A stretch of DNA of 64,000 nt, from positions 21,168,900 through 21,232,899 of the forward strand of contig OY365806.1 in NCBI GenBank assembly GCA_959347315.1, read 5' to 3'. Source of the DNA: Bimastos eiseni. Taxonomy: Eukaryota > Annelida > Clitellata > Crassiclitellata > Lumbricidae. The first letter of the stretch is position 1. Every line of letters starts with the position of its first letter. The translations under genes and the position numbers were made by a program. The notes under the pieces are model-generated. The model made no database searches and had not been told where the DNA came from. It saw only the letters and a program-made list of their open reading frames with translations. Positions 13,201 through 23,178 of the stretch are shown here, one piece after another.

Positions 13201-16200
13201 TAATCATTTAAACGGGTTTGATGTATGGACGCTGGTCCTTAATCATTTATACGGGTTTGATGTATGTACGCTGGTCCTTAATCATTTATACGGGTTTGAT
13301 GTATGGACGCTGGTCCTTAATCATTTATACGGGTTTGATGTATGGACGCTGGTCCTTAATCATTTATACGGGTTTGATGTATGGACGCTGGTCCTTAATC
13401 ATTTATACAGGTTTGATGTCTGGACGCTGGTCCTTAATCATTTATACGGGTTTGATGCATGGACGCTGGTCCTTAATCATTTATACGGGTTTGATGTCTG
13501 GACGCTGGTCCTTAATCATTTATACGGGTTTGATGCATGGACGCTGGTCCTTAATCATTTATACGGGTTTGATGTATGGACGTTGGTCCTTAATCATTTA
13601 TACGGGTTTGATGCATGGACGCTGGTCCTTAATCATTTATACGGGTTTGATGCATGGACGTTGGTTCTTAATCATTTATACGGGTTTGATGCATGGACGT
13701 TGGTCCTTAATCATGTCGATAGATGCTGAATAGGATCATTGAACATATGAACCGGTTTCCTATATATATAAGTAATTAGTATATATATATAATATATTTA
13801 ACGTTATAATTATCCTTATATATATATATAACATATATATAAGGATAATTATAGCGTAGGACACAAGGCCTCGTTTAACCTGAATCTATTTAGTTCCCGT
13901 TGTAAAATACGCATTCATAGAAGTGTATGATGATTGAAGTGGCCTATAGAGAAGGAGACGTGTGTATGGTTTCATTTCTATCGTCATTTCGGTATATTTG
14001 TTTATATATAATATGCAAATGTACCTATGGTCAGTTAGTGGGTATACTCAGCTGTTATTTGTTCATATTTGTAGACTTATTTAAGTGTTTCTGCTCAAAG
14101 TCTCCTTTCACTCGAAAAATTACAATACGGAGCCTATTATAATCAGATTGTAAGAAATGATCTGCGCTTCGTTTATCACGCGTACATGTGTTATATAATT
14201 ATTAGATAACTTTGAACTTTCTGATGACCTCTATAGTGTCTAAATCTGTAATCTGTAATAATCGATTTGATAAGGGTTAGTGTTGAATATGCAATTATTG
14301 TATTTAAATTTACTTTTTTGTTTATCTCTTCAAATGTTCACTTTTGAAGACTTGTATTTGCATTGTTTCAGTTTCCGGATCGACCTCAGTGACCGGTGCT
14401 AGTGCTTCATGTGATGGACAGGCAATTGTCACCAGAGACCGATCCGGGTACCTTGCCAGCTATGTAACGTGGCTGAGTGGCCTTGGCTCGCAGCGTTGTC
14501 CTTGGCTGATCGAGGCCAGACGAGGCCAGCGAATCCGAGTAAAGATGCGAGAAATGTCTTCCGAGCGACGTTACGGGGAATCGACGGGAAGCTACCTGGA
14601 AAACAATCAGTCCCCCAATTGGAATGGACTGTCGAACGAACCACGCTGTCCGGTCTTGGCCGAGTTTTACGAGGACCGGGCGGCAGCGCGACCTGTTGGC
14701 CATGAAGAGCCAAGAGAGAAGCGGACGACAATCAGAAGTTGCTTCCATCACGATGAGAAACTCTTCTCACATACATCATTTGGAAATCGTCTCTATGTTC
14801 AGTTCAATATGAACAGCAGCAACCTCGTCACGCATGACTCCCCTCGCTTCTATCTGCACTACGAAGGTATCACTCAAACAAACATAACTACAATTGCATG
14901 ACGATCATCTCATTGTCATCTGTTTGCCAAGTTTGCTTAGCAGGAGTCGTCGTAATCGGCTTAAATTATCATTGCAAGATTCACCAACAAGACCTTATCA
15001 TTGGCTCATCTTGTTCGACAGAGCGTTATTGTCTAACATTATCATCGTGATCATCGGCATAATCTTACGTCGGCATATCCGGCATATAATTGCTCATCAT
15101 CCGTCTCATCGTCGTCGTCGTCGCCATCGTCGTCATCATCATCATCGTCGTCGTCGTCGTCATCATCATCATCATCATCATCAACAACAACTTCATCATC
15201 ATCATTGTCATCATCATCATCATCATCAGTAGCAGCAACATCATCGTAGGTGTGTTCCTTGCATTGTCATGTTAACTCATGGCATGATCAACGCTGTGCA
15301 TCGGTCGTTCATCGTCGTTTTGCATTCAGAGGCTAATGTAACAGCTGAAAAATACTCGATGGATGACAGTCCGTGGAAATGGACGGATGGATCAACCATT
15401 TACACTGTTTGACTTAACTGTGTTTTTGCTAAACAACGACTTGCTAATGGAAATGTAATTTTTTTTAAAATGTAATCGCATCAATAAAGATAAAATCGAC
15501 AACAGTCGTCTATTTGGGGTCAACACACGTTAAACACAGAAATTACATGAATAAAAATTTTAATGGGTCTGTCAATCGCGCTATTTGAAGTGTACCGTGT
15601 ATGCAGAGTCTATAAATGGCTCACTTATGAGGAGAGTACCAGCCAAACAGTCACTGTTGCAACACGACTAAGCTTAGCGCGATCTCTAGGATTGGGTCGC
15701 AAACGGAGTCGACATAATTACGTCATATATGCATCGGGTGAAAAGGTTGAGAGAAGATTGGAGAGATAGGCGCATGGAATTATGGGTATTATGGGGCTCG
15801 AGTGTGGTCTCGTACACACAAACTCCTACACTGCTCGTACTCTGGCAGTGCCAGTCCCAAGCCTGGATAAAGGAGGAGGGTAATGTCAATCATTTTTGTT
15901 ATGACACAGTATCGTCGAAATGCAACTAGCGAATCATACACACGAAGTCTGATTTGTACGCAGTCATTTTTATATGGCTGTCTACGCACTTATAGTAACC
16001 TAATATCGGCACGTTGTTCGAGTTATAACCTGTCTTAGATTAGAGCCTTATGCTTATTATACTTTGAGACAATAGTAGCTTGTTAATATAGTCCAGATGT
16101 TACGGAAAGATTAGAAAAATGAGGTCCTTTGTACATCTATGAAGTAGGGTGACAAACGATGCTAATTTCATGAGTGAAGCTGGCCAATGCCATGGGCATG

Positions 16201-19200
16201 ACGGTCATGGTCAGATTAACGAGGATATTATGGAAGAACAAGTCGATTAACAACAGAACCAAATTGCGTTTGATGAAGCCTGAAGGCTGAAGGCTGAAGG
16301 CAACAGGAATGAATACAAGGCTTGGACGCTGAGGAAGGAGGAAGAAAGACAAATACAACCACTTAAGAGTATCAGAAACCCTTTAGAGTATCCCGTTGAC
16401 GAAAATGTTGACCAACAAACGGCACACACCAGCGAATGTCAGAAGGAAACTGTATGTTCACGCCAACACTCGGAAAGAGGCCTTCGATGTTTTGGCCATG
16501 TCTTAATTAAGACAGCCGCACGTCAACATTGAAAGTGCTCAGCCTGTTGACGGAGTCTCGTGGGTGGAGGGGGACGAGGAAGGCCAAGAATAGTATGGAT
16601 GGACAACGTCCTAACAGGACCGGACATCTGGACACAGGACCAACCCTTTAACGATGCATGAGCTGCATAGGTCTTAACATTCATTCATTCATTCATTCAT
16701 TCATTCATTCGATCAGCTGTTTAGAAATAATTAATTAAACCTTCATCAACTGATTGCAATAGTTGGGGCCATCCACCTGAATGGACCATCAACCTAGATG
16801 ACCCATCCACCTGGACCTCTAAACCTTCGTATTAGCTTAAGCAGGGACGTCACATGCTCTTCACCAACGCTTACAGATGTAGGCCTTCTCTTGACGTAAC
16901 TCCTCTGAAGGAAATGAATGTGAGCTCGGTTGACAACGTGCATTGATTAACCTTCCCAAAAGCCACATGGATGGGTCAATTGGTTATCAGTCCTATTAAT
17001 TAAGACTCGTGTGTTATTATCGTAAATTGATTGCAGTGATTGGTTGTCCGGATGTGGCGCCACCTATGAACGCCTGGCTGAGTCGAGATGGAGACAAGCT
17101 CCTCGTGACGTGTAACTTCACGAAAGAACGATGGCACATCGTCTGCAACGGTCGCGACTGGATCAGCTCAGTCAGCAACTGCTCCTCTGCTGGTATGAAC
17201 CCTATCCTCTGCTCTTCTGGCTTTTTTAGCTCAAACCCTCACGTATTCTGCCTTATAAGCTCATAGCCTCACCTCCTCTGCCTTATAATATCATACCCTG
17301 ACCTCTCCTGGCTTATAAGCTCATACCCTATGCTCCTACCTTCTCCTCTCCTGGCTTATAATCGCATACTCTCGGTTCTTCTGGCTAAAGCTCCTACTCT
17401 CTCTCCTCTCCTGGCTTAGGCTTCTACCCCATTCCTCTCCTGACTTAGGCTCTTGTCCCATTCTTATATGCTGGTATTGACCCAACCCTGAGTGTCCTCA
17501 CTCACTCGATCGCTCGTCTAAGGCCACGACGTTGTTAAGATGTGACCCTGCATGAACTCCTCTCTGGGCCTTAAGCTATTTTAGCAAATTATGTCAAATA
17601 ATTTACCAAATTATAATGAACGAAGGCCTATAAAATACATGTATTGTATGTACATGCATATCTATACATGCCAATCAATCAATGATACTTGATGTAGTGC
17701 CTCTTCAAGAAATCTACTCTGGGGCTTTCCCAATCCAACCACGGTCAAAGAGGACGGTTTTAAGAGAAGAGTAGAAAGAAGATGAAGAGAAGATCCTGAG
17801 TAAAAGCCGGAGGTCCAGATGTATATATATACAGTGTAGATATATTTATGTATAATATACACAGATGTGTATACATGTATACACAGATGTCATGTATCTA
17901 CACAGATACGACCGTTCATGCATTGTCTGCAATGCAAACTTTGCATACACATACAAGTAACATAAGCTTACATATTGCATGTATACACATACACAGAGAC
18001 CTGCACACAGATACATGCATACAAACATGTGCACATATGTAAGCAAGGTATGTGTACTATGTATATTGCATGTATGTTCGGATATATGTTTCTCTATTTG
18101 TCTTATGTATGTTTGTCAATACTGTATGTATATGCGTATGTATGCATACACGTATGTATGTAAGTATGTACGTATTTAACTTTTTACATATGTATTAATC
18201 TATGCATATTTCATTTCATTTTCATATTCTAAGTTTATTTGGCAATCCAAAGTACAATTTACATGAGATCTGTATTACAAACAAAATTTGCAATTGCACC
18301 GGAGAACCAATTAAGGGTCTATTTAATTATATGTATGCACATTATCTAATAATTCATGTATATGCATGGGTGTGTGTGTGTACGAACTGTGTATTATGTA
18401 TAACTTATGATTGGACATAAATTAATTAATTCATGACTTAAGGGTCTTCGTCATCCGTCATAGCTTTGGCCTTTGGAGAAAGACGATGGAGTCGGCGTGA
18501 AGATGATCCATCTTCGTCAGAGCTAATAAAACGTTAGAAACTGGTGGACTTTAATGAGAAAACCGAATAGACGAGGTTTAGGCAAAGCAACGCATACTAT
18601 GGAATTATAAGGAGTTGTGAATTTAATCAATGCTTCTACCTTCAACCTTTCTCATTGTGTTGGCCTATGCCGCTAATATATTATATAGCGCCGTCTTCAC
18701 TACTTTGCATGGTTTGCATAAATCGTCGCTCATAGATACTAATATGAGAGATGAATCGAGCGACGTTGATCTATATTTGTGTCCAGAATTTTATATATTC
18801 TCCTCTTAAAGCTGTCGTCATTCAGACTCAAAGTCACTGGCGCAACATACTTACTCACTTGCAATCAGACAACGTGGAACCACTAAAGGCAGCAGACGAA
18901 CCTTTGCCATTTAAATCTACACACTCATCAGAGATTGACTGGATTCTGTGTAGATCTATTTTATCAACGGATTGACTGACTTATTGACTGTCTGGAGACT
19001 GACTAGGCCTACATATAGGCCTATAGCGTGCGGAGAGTACGATGCATATATGTATAGGCCCTATGCACATTTATGTATATTCAGATATATATATATAAAT
19101 GTATATGTTTATGCATGCATAAATATATATATAATATCTTACTTGTGTATTTACGCCTGTAGTGAATAGACCTGTGTTGACTGTACATAGGCAGAGACTA

Positions 19201-21190
19201 ATATCAACTTGTTGTGTACGGTAAACTGTATATTTTTTCAGCGTTTGATGTCATCAATATTAACACCGAGCTACGACAGACAAAGCATTTTCCTTTCGGT
19301 AAATATTTAATTAGGTTTATTTGCATAATAAATTCACGATACTATAGATAAACGCATCTGGTGATGGTTTTAATTTTGGATTATGCTCTACCTTCAATTT
19401 GGTCGATTTGTATATCTAATTAATTCATTTTCTATACACAGAACTTTGCTAAATCCATTACTGGCCGAGTAGCACCAATTTCGTTATGTAGGACTTCATA
19501 CAGAAAGGCTCATCCAAAGAACGACTGTCCGTCCTTCTTAGTACTAAGGCCAATGTCCTTATACATTTCTTTGAAATCAGATTTACTAATAGACATCGTT
19601 AAGTCTAACGTGTTTCTGAAACGTTAGATATAGCTGAAATGTTGCTGGCTGCGGGTTCTTAAGATAATTGAGACATGATGACCGCTATCACTATCAATGT
19701 TGCATTTTATTAATTCGATTCATTCACTATAATTCCACCGATGTCAACCCTTTTCCCACTCGGTCTCTTCAACCTTTTCATCCCTTCGTTACTTGATTTC
19801 ACTGATCAACCGGGAATGTTAATTTTTTAGTTGATTTGTGGTAAGCTGAATTCAATATTGCTCTGATTTACGACTGGCTAAGAGTATTAATTGCTTGGCA
19901 CACAGTGTGAGAAAAGGTGTTAGAAGGAAATCCGTCTGAACAACAAATGGTGTAATTATAAACTGCAAACGCGCATCGTTTTACACGTGGCATGTTGATA
20001 GCAGTACATGCTACACATTGTAGGTATATGTAATAATGATATTGTCTTATGATGCAATATGAGATGATGTGATTCGACATGCGTTGACATGATGTGATTT
20101 GATATGATGTGATATTATGATGATATGGTATGTTGTCTTATCTACAAGATCTGCCATTTATGTCTAGGTCTTCTGATCGCCGTTGCAGTTGGCGTCGTTA
20201 TTGGAATCGCTATCGGATTTTTCTTTCTTCTGCTGATCTGCTTCTGCAGAAGCAGGTACTTCGGATGAGCGTAGTGATTGTGTATTTCTTTCACGCATAA
20301 ATTTTAATATGGTTAATTACATTTGTACCGCGCTCACGGTCACACAGAAATGTGAATCTGACAAGCGGATATTTATTCAGCTGCCAGGAGAAGTTGCAGT
20401 GACACACCCAAGTGATTGAAAGCCAAGGAATTTGAGCAACGCAGGGACGAGAGATGAAAGAGGTCCTTTCTGAAGAGCGATATTATGTGGAACCAAACTA
20501 GGTCTGAAACTTCTATATTCCGATCCTACAACAGCTTTCGGTTTTGTGAGCACAATATTAACGATCGTTCGTTTGTTTTTAAGGTGCGTTGAAAAACAGA
20601 GTTACCGTGACACGGATCTCGTCGACCGCGATGTTTACAAACTAATTGAACTGCGCGCTCAGCCAGACGGAGGAGGAGGAGGTTACCCCCGATCGCCTGT
20701 AGAACCGCAACTAAAGTGCGACTGCTCTTCCACAGACTCTCAGAGGTCAGTGGGTCATCGGTTGAAAGGTCACGGCTACAGCGGCGGTGGCGCTGGAGGG
20801 GTCTACTGGGATTACATCAGCCTCTGCAGCAACGACGCGAACGGCAGATGGAACGGTGGCGAGGCGTGCCACTCGATTGGTATCACCGATCCAGGGAAAG
20901 TGTGGTGCGGCTGCAGCGCGGCAGAGCGACCGGAAATCGTCTACTGCGAAAGGACTTCCCCGCAGGTCATGCAGCGCTGCACCTGTTCATCCGGAAAATG
21001 TCTTCATCAGCGCGTGACCGAAGATGAGTCCTTGAAAAGAGAGAGGGTTTCTGCATCCGACAGACGAAGATCCCGTGCTCAGCCAACCGTGGAGGAAATG
21101 GTAGCTCTGAAGCTGCAGGTGGACGAGAGCGAGGAGGGAGAAGAGGAGCGAGAGACTAACACTCGGTCAGAACAGATTCTGAGCAGGTGA
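229..21190 (+). CDS. Gene A: SUEL lectin-CUB-sushi single-pass membrane protein (whole model)
   Basis: Spliced model with coding exons 229-304, 5847-6131, 14372-14866, 17037-17192, 19242-19298, 20168-20255 and 20584-21190; total 1764 nt, 587 residues plus stop. All junctions are GT-AG and the phases chain without conflict (1,1,1,1,1,2). Domain order: signal peptide (about 1-20), SUEL-type lectin (26-120), CUB-like (121-285), sushi/CCP-like (286-337), short linker (338-356), transmembrane helix (about 358-382), cytoplasmic tail of about 200 residues. By domain content this is a type I cell-surface glycoprotein, likely a carbohydrate- or protein-binding receptor or adhesion molecule; SUEL lectins of the EVA-1/latrophilin kind are the nearest known use of the first module, but this domain order matches no named gene I can assert. 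Gene B downstream is a tandem paralogue. Transcript ends and UTRs are not defined. Function is inferred from domains only. Confidence 0.82.
2167..2226. repeat. Hairpin around a TA repeat
   Basis: Perfect 14-nt inverted arms (2167-2180 GGATCAAATACAAT and 2213-2226) enclose a (TA)n-rich loop that can itself pair. Could be a small AT-rich foldback element. Confidence 0.6.
3826..4420. repeat. (CATA)n tetranucleotide array
   Basis: About 600 bp of CATA units with scattered CACA, CGTA and TATA variants. Because the unit is 4 bp and stop-free in several frames it produces open frames on both strands; these are not genes. Confidence 0.95.
5570..5840. repeat. Dispersed repeat fragment
   Basis: The stretch around 5722-5800 (GCAGCG...GAATGAGCTGGTGCCCTGCGC...GATTACGATTACG) has a diverged relative at 39570-39680 (GCAGCGCTCACGAATAAACTGATGCCCTGCGC...GACGATTACG). 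It is likely the edge of a transposable element of unknown type. Confidence 0.5.
5847..6131 (+). CDS. Gene A exon 2: SUEL-type lectin domain
   Basis: Acceptor TTTTAG at 5841-5846, donor CAG/GTCGGT at 6132; 285 nt, phases 1/1. The peptide has eight cysteines and the SUEL/galactose-binding lectin signatures: FILITSARYGRMKVGRC (the family's A-x-YGR core), a central C-S-G-R-x-x-C, and the closing C-x-x-x-L-x-x-YL...Y-x-C. The family usually has a D-P-C before the last segment; here it is Q-P-C. An N-glycosylation sequon (NVS) lies near the start. Alignment to gene B exon 2 is gap-free with all eight cysteines matched. Ligand specificity cannot be read from sequence. Confidence 0.92.
6240..6370. 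repeat. (GAGGCA)n hexanucleotide repeat
   Basis: About 20 GAGGCA units, degenerating at the 3' end, followed by a GACC-type tetranucleotide patch at 6388-6425. The 212-residue open frame across it (Glu-Ala repeats) is the lectin exon's other frame plus this repeat. Confidence 0.93.
8740..9230. repeat. Purine-rich block with 57-bp tandem repeat
   Basis: The + strand is strongly G/A-rich. Three copies of a 57-bp unit beginning GAGGGATGTAGGCAGAGA start near 8768, 8825 and 8882. The Leu/Ser/Pro-rich open frames on the opposite strand are composition artefacts. Confidence 0.8.
9400..10085. repeat. Pyrimidine-rich block
   Basis: The + strand is T/C-rich (many CTTTC, TTCTC, CCTTC) for about 680 bp, the reverse of the purine skew just upstream. 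No unit repeat is clear. Confidence 0.7.
10223..10330. repeat. 51-bp-arm near-perfect hairpin
   Basis: Arms 10223-10273 and 10280-10330 are reverse complements at 50 of 51 positions, with a 6-nt loop (TTGGAT). The sequence is mixed, not simple repeat. Possible sources: a foldback element, a small-RNA precursor or a sequencing/assembly foldback. Confidence 0.92.
10955..11115 (-). pseudogene. LINE C-terminal fragment
   Basis: The - strand reads WKMDNVKQNLRERDMD then, after an interruption, MDRGKWRNFV and a stop, resembling the W-x-D-x-V...D-R-x-x-W-R ending of many non-LTR retrotransposon polyproteins. It is short and isolated, so the family is not assigned. Confidence 0.5.
11259..11335. repeat. 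About 22-bp tandem repeat
   Basis: Three to four copies of a unit like CCATTGCCATTATTATGTCAA. Confidence 0.8.
11562..11705. repeat. Two adjacent hairpins
   Basis: Arms 11562-11577 and 11599-11614 are perfect 16-mers (TTGGGATCGGAAGGCA). Right beside them, 11625-11643 and 11687-11705 are perfect 19-mers (AGTACTTTAATTTACTTAC), and pairing extends inward with mismatches to TACAGC/GCTGTA. Confidence 0.85.
12391..13716. repeat. 39-bp minisatellite, about 34 units
   Basis: Unit begins ATACGGGTTTGATGTATGGA and ends with GGTCCTTAATCATTT. Variants alternate at one codon-sized site (GTATGG, GTCTGG, GCATGG) and at CGCTGG/CGTTGG. As 39 is a multiple of 3, frames stay open across the array (up to 386 codons), but the unit has no protein-like features and no splice context. 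Confidence 0.95.
13805..13853. repeat. AT-rich hairpin
   Basis: 20-nt perfect arms (TATAATTATCCTTATATATA at 13805-13824, reverse complement at 13834-13853). Confidence 0.75.
14372..14866 (+). CDS. Gene A exon 3: CUB-like domain
   Basis: Acceptor TGTTTCAG ending at 14371, donor GAAG/GTATCA at 14867; 495 nt, phases 1/1. Four cysteines are spaced as in CUB domains: the first near the start (SCDG), the second in RCPWLIEARRGQRI (CUB 'C-x-W-x-I-x-A-x-x-G-x-x-I'), the third in RCPVLAEF and the fourth in RSCFHHDE. The end, NRLYVQFN...PRFYLHYEG, matches the CUB closing strand pattern. CUB modules mediate extracellular protein binding. Between the second and third cysteines there is a longer polar insert than in gene B. 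Call is by pattern, so 'CUB-like'. Confidence 0.87.
15104..15245. repeat. (ATC)n/(GTC)n trinucleotide tract
   Basis: Runs of CATCAT and CGTCGT give His/Arg- or Ile/Val-rich open frames that are not genes. Confidence 0.9.
15830..16712 (+). pseudogene. LINE remnant with (CATT)n tail
   Basis: Near 16480-16670 the + strand reads RCFGHVL, then GTRKARIVWMDNV, then PFNDA, the typical C-terminal end of a non-LTR retrotransposon ORF2, with a frame broken by stops. A (TTCA)n tail follows at 16681-16710. The segment GTGCCAGTCCCAAGCCTGG at 15850 recurs in diverged form near 3691. The extent between is inferred. Confidence 0.5.
17037..17192 (+). CDS. Gene A exon 4: sushi/CCP-like module
   Basis: Acceptor ATTGCAG ending 17036, donor GCTG/GTATGA at 17193; 156 nt, phases 1/1. 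The module begins IGCPDVAPPMNAW and holds four cysteines (GCP, VTCN, IVCN, SNCS) with a tryptophan between the third and fourth, the sushi layout in a compact form of about 50 residues. Two N-glycosylation sequons (NFT, NCS) are present. It aligns with gene B exon 4, including the shared RDGD segment. Confidence 0.87.
17205..17460. repeat. Degenerate tandem repeat (about 35-40 bp)
   Basis: Repeats of a unit like CTCCTCTGCCTTATAAGCTC plus ATACCCT, with variants, starting just after the exon 4 donor. Confidence 0.7.
17664..17830 (-). mobile_element. L2/CR1-like LINE 3' end fragment
   Basis: Read on the - strand, it ends with a GAGGCACTACATCAAG segment followed by a TGATTGATTG tail, related to the tails at 21611, 46798, 48756 and 54176. 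No coding remnant. Confidence 0.45.
19242..19298 (+). CDS. Gene A exon 5: juxtamembrane linker
   Basis: A 57-nt exon with acceptor TTTTTTCAG ending 19241 and donor TTCG/GTAAAT at 19299, phases 1/1. It encodes FDVININTELRQTKHFPF, a short polar stalk. Evidence is the strong polypyrimidine tract, the open frame, the phase fit on both sides and the equivalent 66-nt exon in gene B; there is no domain match. Confidence 0.72.
19299..20167 (+). other. Gene A intron 5
   Basis: AT-rich; holds a GATATGATGTGAT-like repeat at 20040-20140. Nothing else recognised. Confidence 0.5.
20168..20255 (+). CDS. Gene A exon 6: transmembrane helix
   Basis: Acceptor GTCTAG ending 20167, donor AGCAG/GTACTT at 20256; 88 nt, phases 1/2. 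It encodes LLIAVAVGVVIGIAIGFF followed by FLLLICFCRS, about 25 uncharged residues with G-x-x-x-G-like spacing and then a basic stop-transfer end, consistent with a type I single-pass protein. Cysteines at the inner membrane face are possible palmitoylation sites (inference). Confidence 0.87.
20256..20583 (+). other. Gene A intron 6
   Basis: 328-bp intron without recognisable features; the matching intron in gene B is 425 bp. Confidence 0.6.
20584..21190 (+). CDS. Gene A exon 7: cytoplasmic tail and stop
   Basis: Acceptor TTTTTAAG ending 20583, TGA at 21188-21190; one base completes an Arg codon, then 201 residues. The tail opens CVEKQSYRDTDLVDRDVY, then has a Gly-rich patch and three Cys-x-Cys clusters (KCDCSS, WCGCSA, RCTCSSGKC). 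Tyrosines occur in YWDYISLC and VYCERTS, and the C-terminus is Glu/Arg-rich (ESEEGEEERE). No known domain is recognised. A run of TCC/TCG triplets starts within 30 nt of the stop, in the presumed 3' UTR. No clear AATAAA is seen close downstream. Confidence 0.85.
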
Positions 21191-21217
21191 TATACCATCC
21201 AATCACAGTCTCTCAGC

Positions 21218-21345
21218 ATAGCCCTCCTCCTCCTCCTCCTCTTCGTCCTCATCCTTCTCCTTCTTCTCGTCCTCCTCCTCCTACAACTTGTCCTTTTAGT
21301 TGTCCTCGTCCTCCTCCTCGTCGTCGTCCTCCTCCTCCTCTATCG
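21218..21345. repeat. TCC/TCG triplet tract
   Basis: Pyrimidine-rich triplets right after the gene A stop, probably in its 3' UTR. Confidence 0.8.
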
Positions 21346-21610
21346 ATTAACATCCGCTGTCACCGATGATTGGTTAATCTAAGTCTGGGAAACGTCGTCT
21401 GAAGTGTATGTTTCGATGTATGCGTACCTGTGTCTGTTTTTTTGAAGAGGAACTCAGTCACTGCCGCATCTAGAAAATTTAAAACGTGCAATATAAATAT
21501 ACAAACATCTATATGATTACAATGGACGACGAACCGTTTTTAAACCGTTTTAAGCAATTTTTAAATGTATTTCCACTTAAAATCAGCCGACGAGCCGCTT
21601 GAAAATTCTT

Positions 21611-21765
21611 TGTTCATTCATTCATTTATTTATTCATTCATTCAATCACTCATTTATTCAGTCAGTCAGTCAGTAAGTTAGTCAGTCATTTAGGAATATG
21701 ATATAGCGCCCTCGAATAGACCTGCTTAGAAGCGCCCTCAGCCCAACCACGTCAGCAGTACAAAT
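21611..21765 (-). mobile_element. L2/CR1-like LINE 3' end fragment
   Basis: TTCATTCATT and CAGTCAGT repeats followed by ATATAGCGCCCTCGAATAGA and GCGCCCTCAGCCCAACCACG; on the - strand this is the element's 3' end with a tetranucleotide tail, like 54176-54250. Confidence 0.6.
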
Positions 21766-22240
21766 TAGACTTAAGCAATTCCTAAGGCATGTGGGTGAAT
21801 CTGTAATGTAAGGCACTAATTACGAAGCGAACTGGGTGACTAGGGGATCTCCCCAGCTAACAATCGTTCAATTCGCCGGCAGTTGTATATTATGACCCTC
21901 ATAATAGCAGCGACTTCTACCGAACTGAAATAATCCTTGCGTCATAAGGATTGCGTCACAACAAAACATTATTGACTTCATGATATAATACATAGACTGT
22001 TTTTTCCGCTAATCAAACTACAGAAAGTGAAGTCTTCGTTTTTATTATGGCGATGACTGCTCGGTGGAAAACAGATCATAAGTTGTTCACTAACCAAACC
22101 TAGAGAATGATTGATTAAAATGTTACAGACCAATCATTATTACTTTTTGGTTTAGTAGCATCTGTTTAGCAATTTCTACTCGTTAAAATTGAGAACGCTT
22201 GTGAACGGTTTTTATGGCTAACGACGTTTATATATAGATC

Positions 22241-22870
22241 TACACCGTGTCTCAAAATAAAACCAAGCAAAATTGTTTTTGTCAGAACTTCGTTAAATTT
22301 CCACCAATTTTAATAAATTTTGGTAGGTAGATGTCATAATAGCTGAAGTTTTATGCTATTAATAAATTTTCCACCTCACCTGACTCATATCACCGCACTT
22401 CCTTGTTAAACACAGTTGTACCAAATTTTCTATATAACGCTTACATTTTATTACATGCAACAAACTATCTGACGACTGAATTAGCACGCAGTAAAATAAA
22501 ATATGGCTTACTTAGCAGAGTTTTTAACTGCTATGACAGATCAGCTTTAAGAGTGTTAGAATTGGTGCTCGAAATGTTCTCCGCTTACATGGACACAAGC
22601 GCTTAGACGGCGACGCCACTGGTCGCTAGCAGCATCAACGATCGATCGACTGGTCAAAACGCACACATTCGTCAATCAGACGCGTTTTGAGTTCGTCGAC
22701 GCTGGCTATTCTGGGGCGGTAAACCTTCTCCTGCAGCACACTCCATATGCTATAGTCGACTTGGTTAATATCCGGTGAATTTGGCGGCCACAGTTGAATT
22801 TGGCGGCCAATAAGTTGAACGAAGTTCTGACAAAAACAATTTTGCTTGGTTTATTTTGAGACACGGTGTA
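22241..22870 (-). mobile_element. Tc1/mariner-like element, internally deleted
   Basis: Inverted termini 22243-22294 and about 22818-22868 start CACCGTGTCTCAAAATAAA and match over about 50 bp with one 1-bp indel. TA flanks both ends (22241-22242, 22869-22870), the duplication made by Tc1/mariner transposases. Inside, on the - strand (22790-22632), is a transposase C-terminal remnant: WPPNSPDINQVDYSIW, then VLQEKVYRPRIASVDELKTR. The aspartate in NSPD is the usual third catalytic residue. The upstream two thirds of the gene are missing, so it is non-autonomous. Confidence 0.92.
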
Positions 22871-23178
22871 GGATATAGATGAAATACGCTGAATTTAACC
22901 ACTGGCTTGTCCTACTGACCTGTGTAGACTGGCAAGACCGATCTGTGAAATGACGAAACGGTAAAAGTGATCGCACGCATTGGAATATTCGGACCATTCG
23001 AAAGATGGCCTCAGTTTCTTAGCATCATCAGTTTATCACCTAATGCGAACTCAATGACGACTGAATCCGACTGAGTCAATGATAAATATATACCTATATA
23101 TATATATCATTATTAAAACATAGGACTATTTCTAGAGACTGCGTGATTTGACTGCAGTAAGAACGATGAAAACCGACA

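Larger units (their letters stand above)
6132..14371 (+). other. Gene A intron 2
   Basis: The 8.2-kb intron starts with GAGGCA and GACC repeats, carries the purine-rich then pyrimidine-rich blocks (8.7-10.1 kb), a 108-nt hairpin, a LINE C-terminal fragment, nested hairpins and the 39-bp minisatellite. 6430-8700 contains no recognisable gene; a small 11-bp perfect hairpin lies at 7171-7204. Confidence 0.6.
14867..17036 (+). other. Gene A intron 3
   Basis: Contains an ATC/GTC trinucleotide tract (about 15104-15245) and a + strand LINE remnant (see 15830-16712). Otherwise nothing recognisable. Confidence 0.55.
17193..19241 (+). other. Gene A intron 4
   Basis: Starts with a degenerate tandem repeat (17205-17460), then an L2-like tail fragment (17664-17830) and AT/CATA-like sequence (17820-18180). 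No gene seen. Confidence 0.55.

Noticed and set aside
12391..13716. CRISPR-like array
   Set aside because: No unique spacers between repeats; a eukaryotic minisatellite.
12399..13733. Long repeated-peptide open frames (up to 386 codons)
   Set aside because: They follow directly from a stop-free 39-bp minisatellite, are open in more than one frame, and have no start, splice or codon-use support.
14407..14751. Antisense open frames over the gene A CUB exon
   Set aside because: Shadows of the + strand exon, which has matching splice sites and domain pattern.
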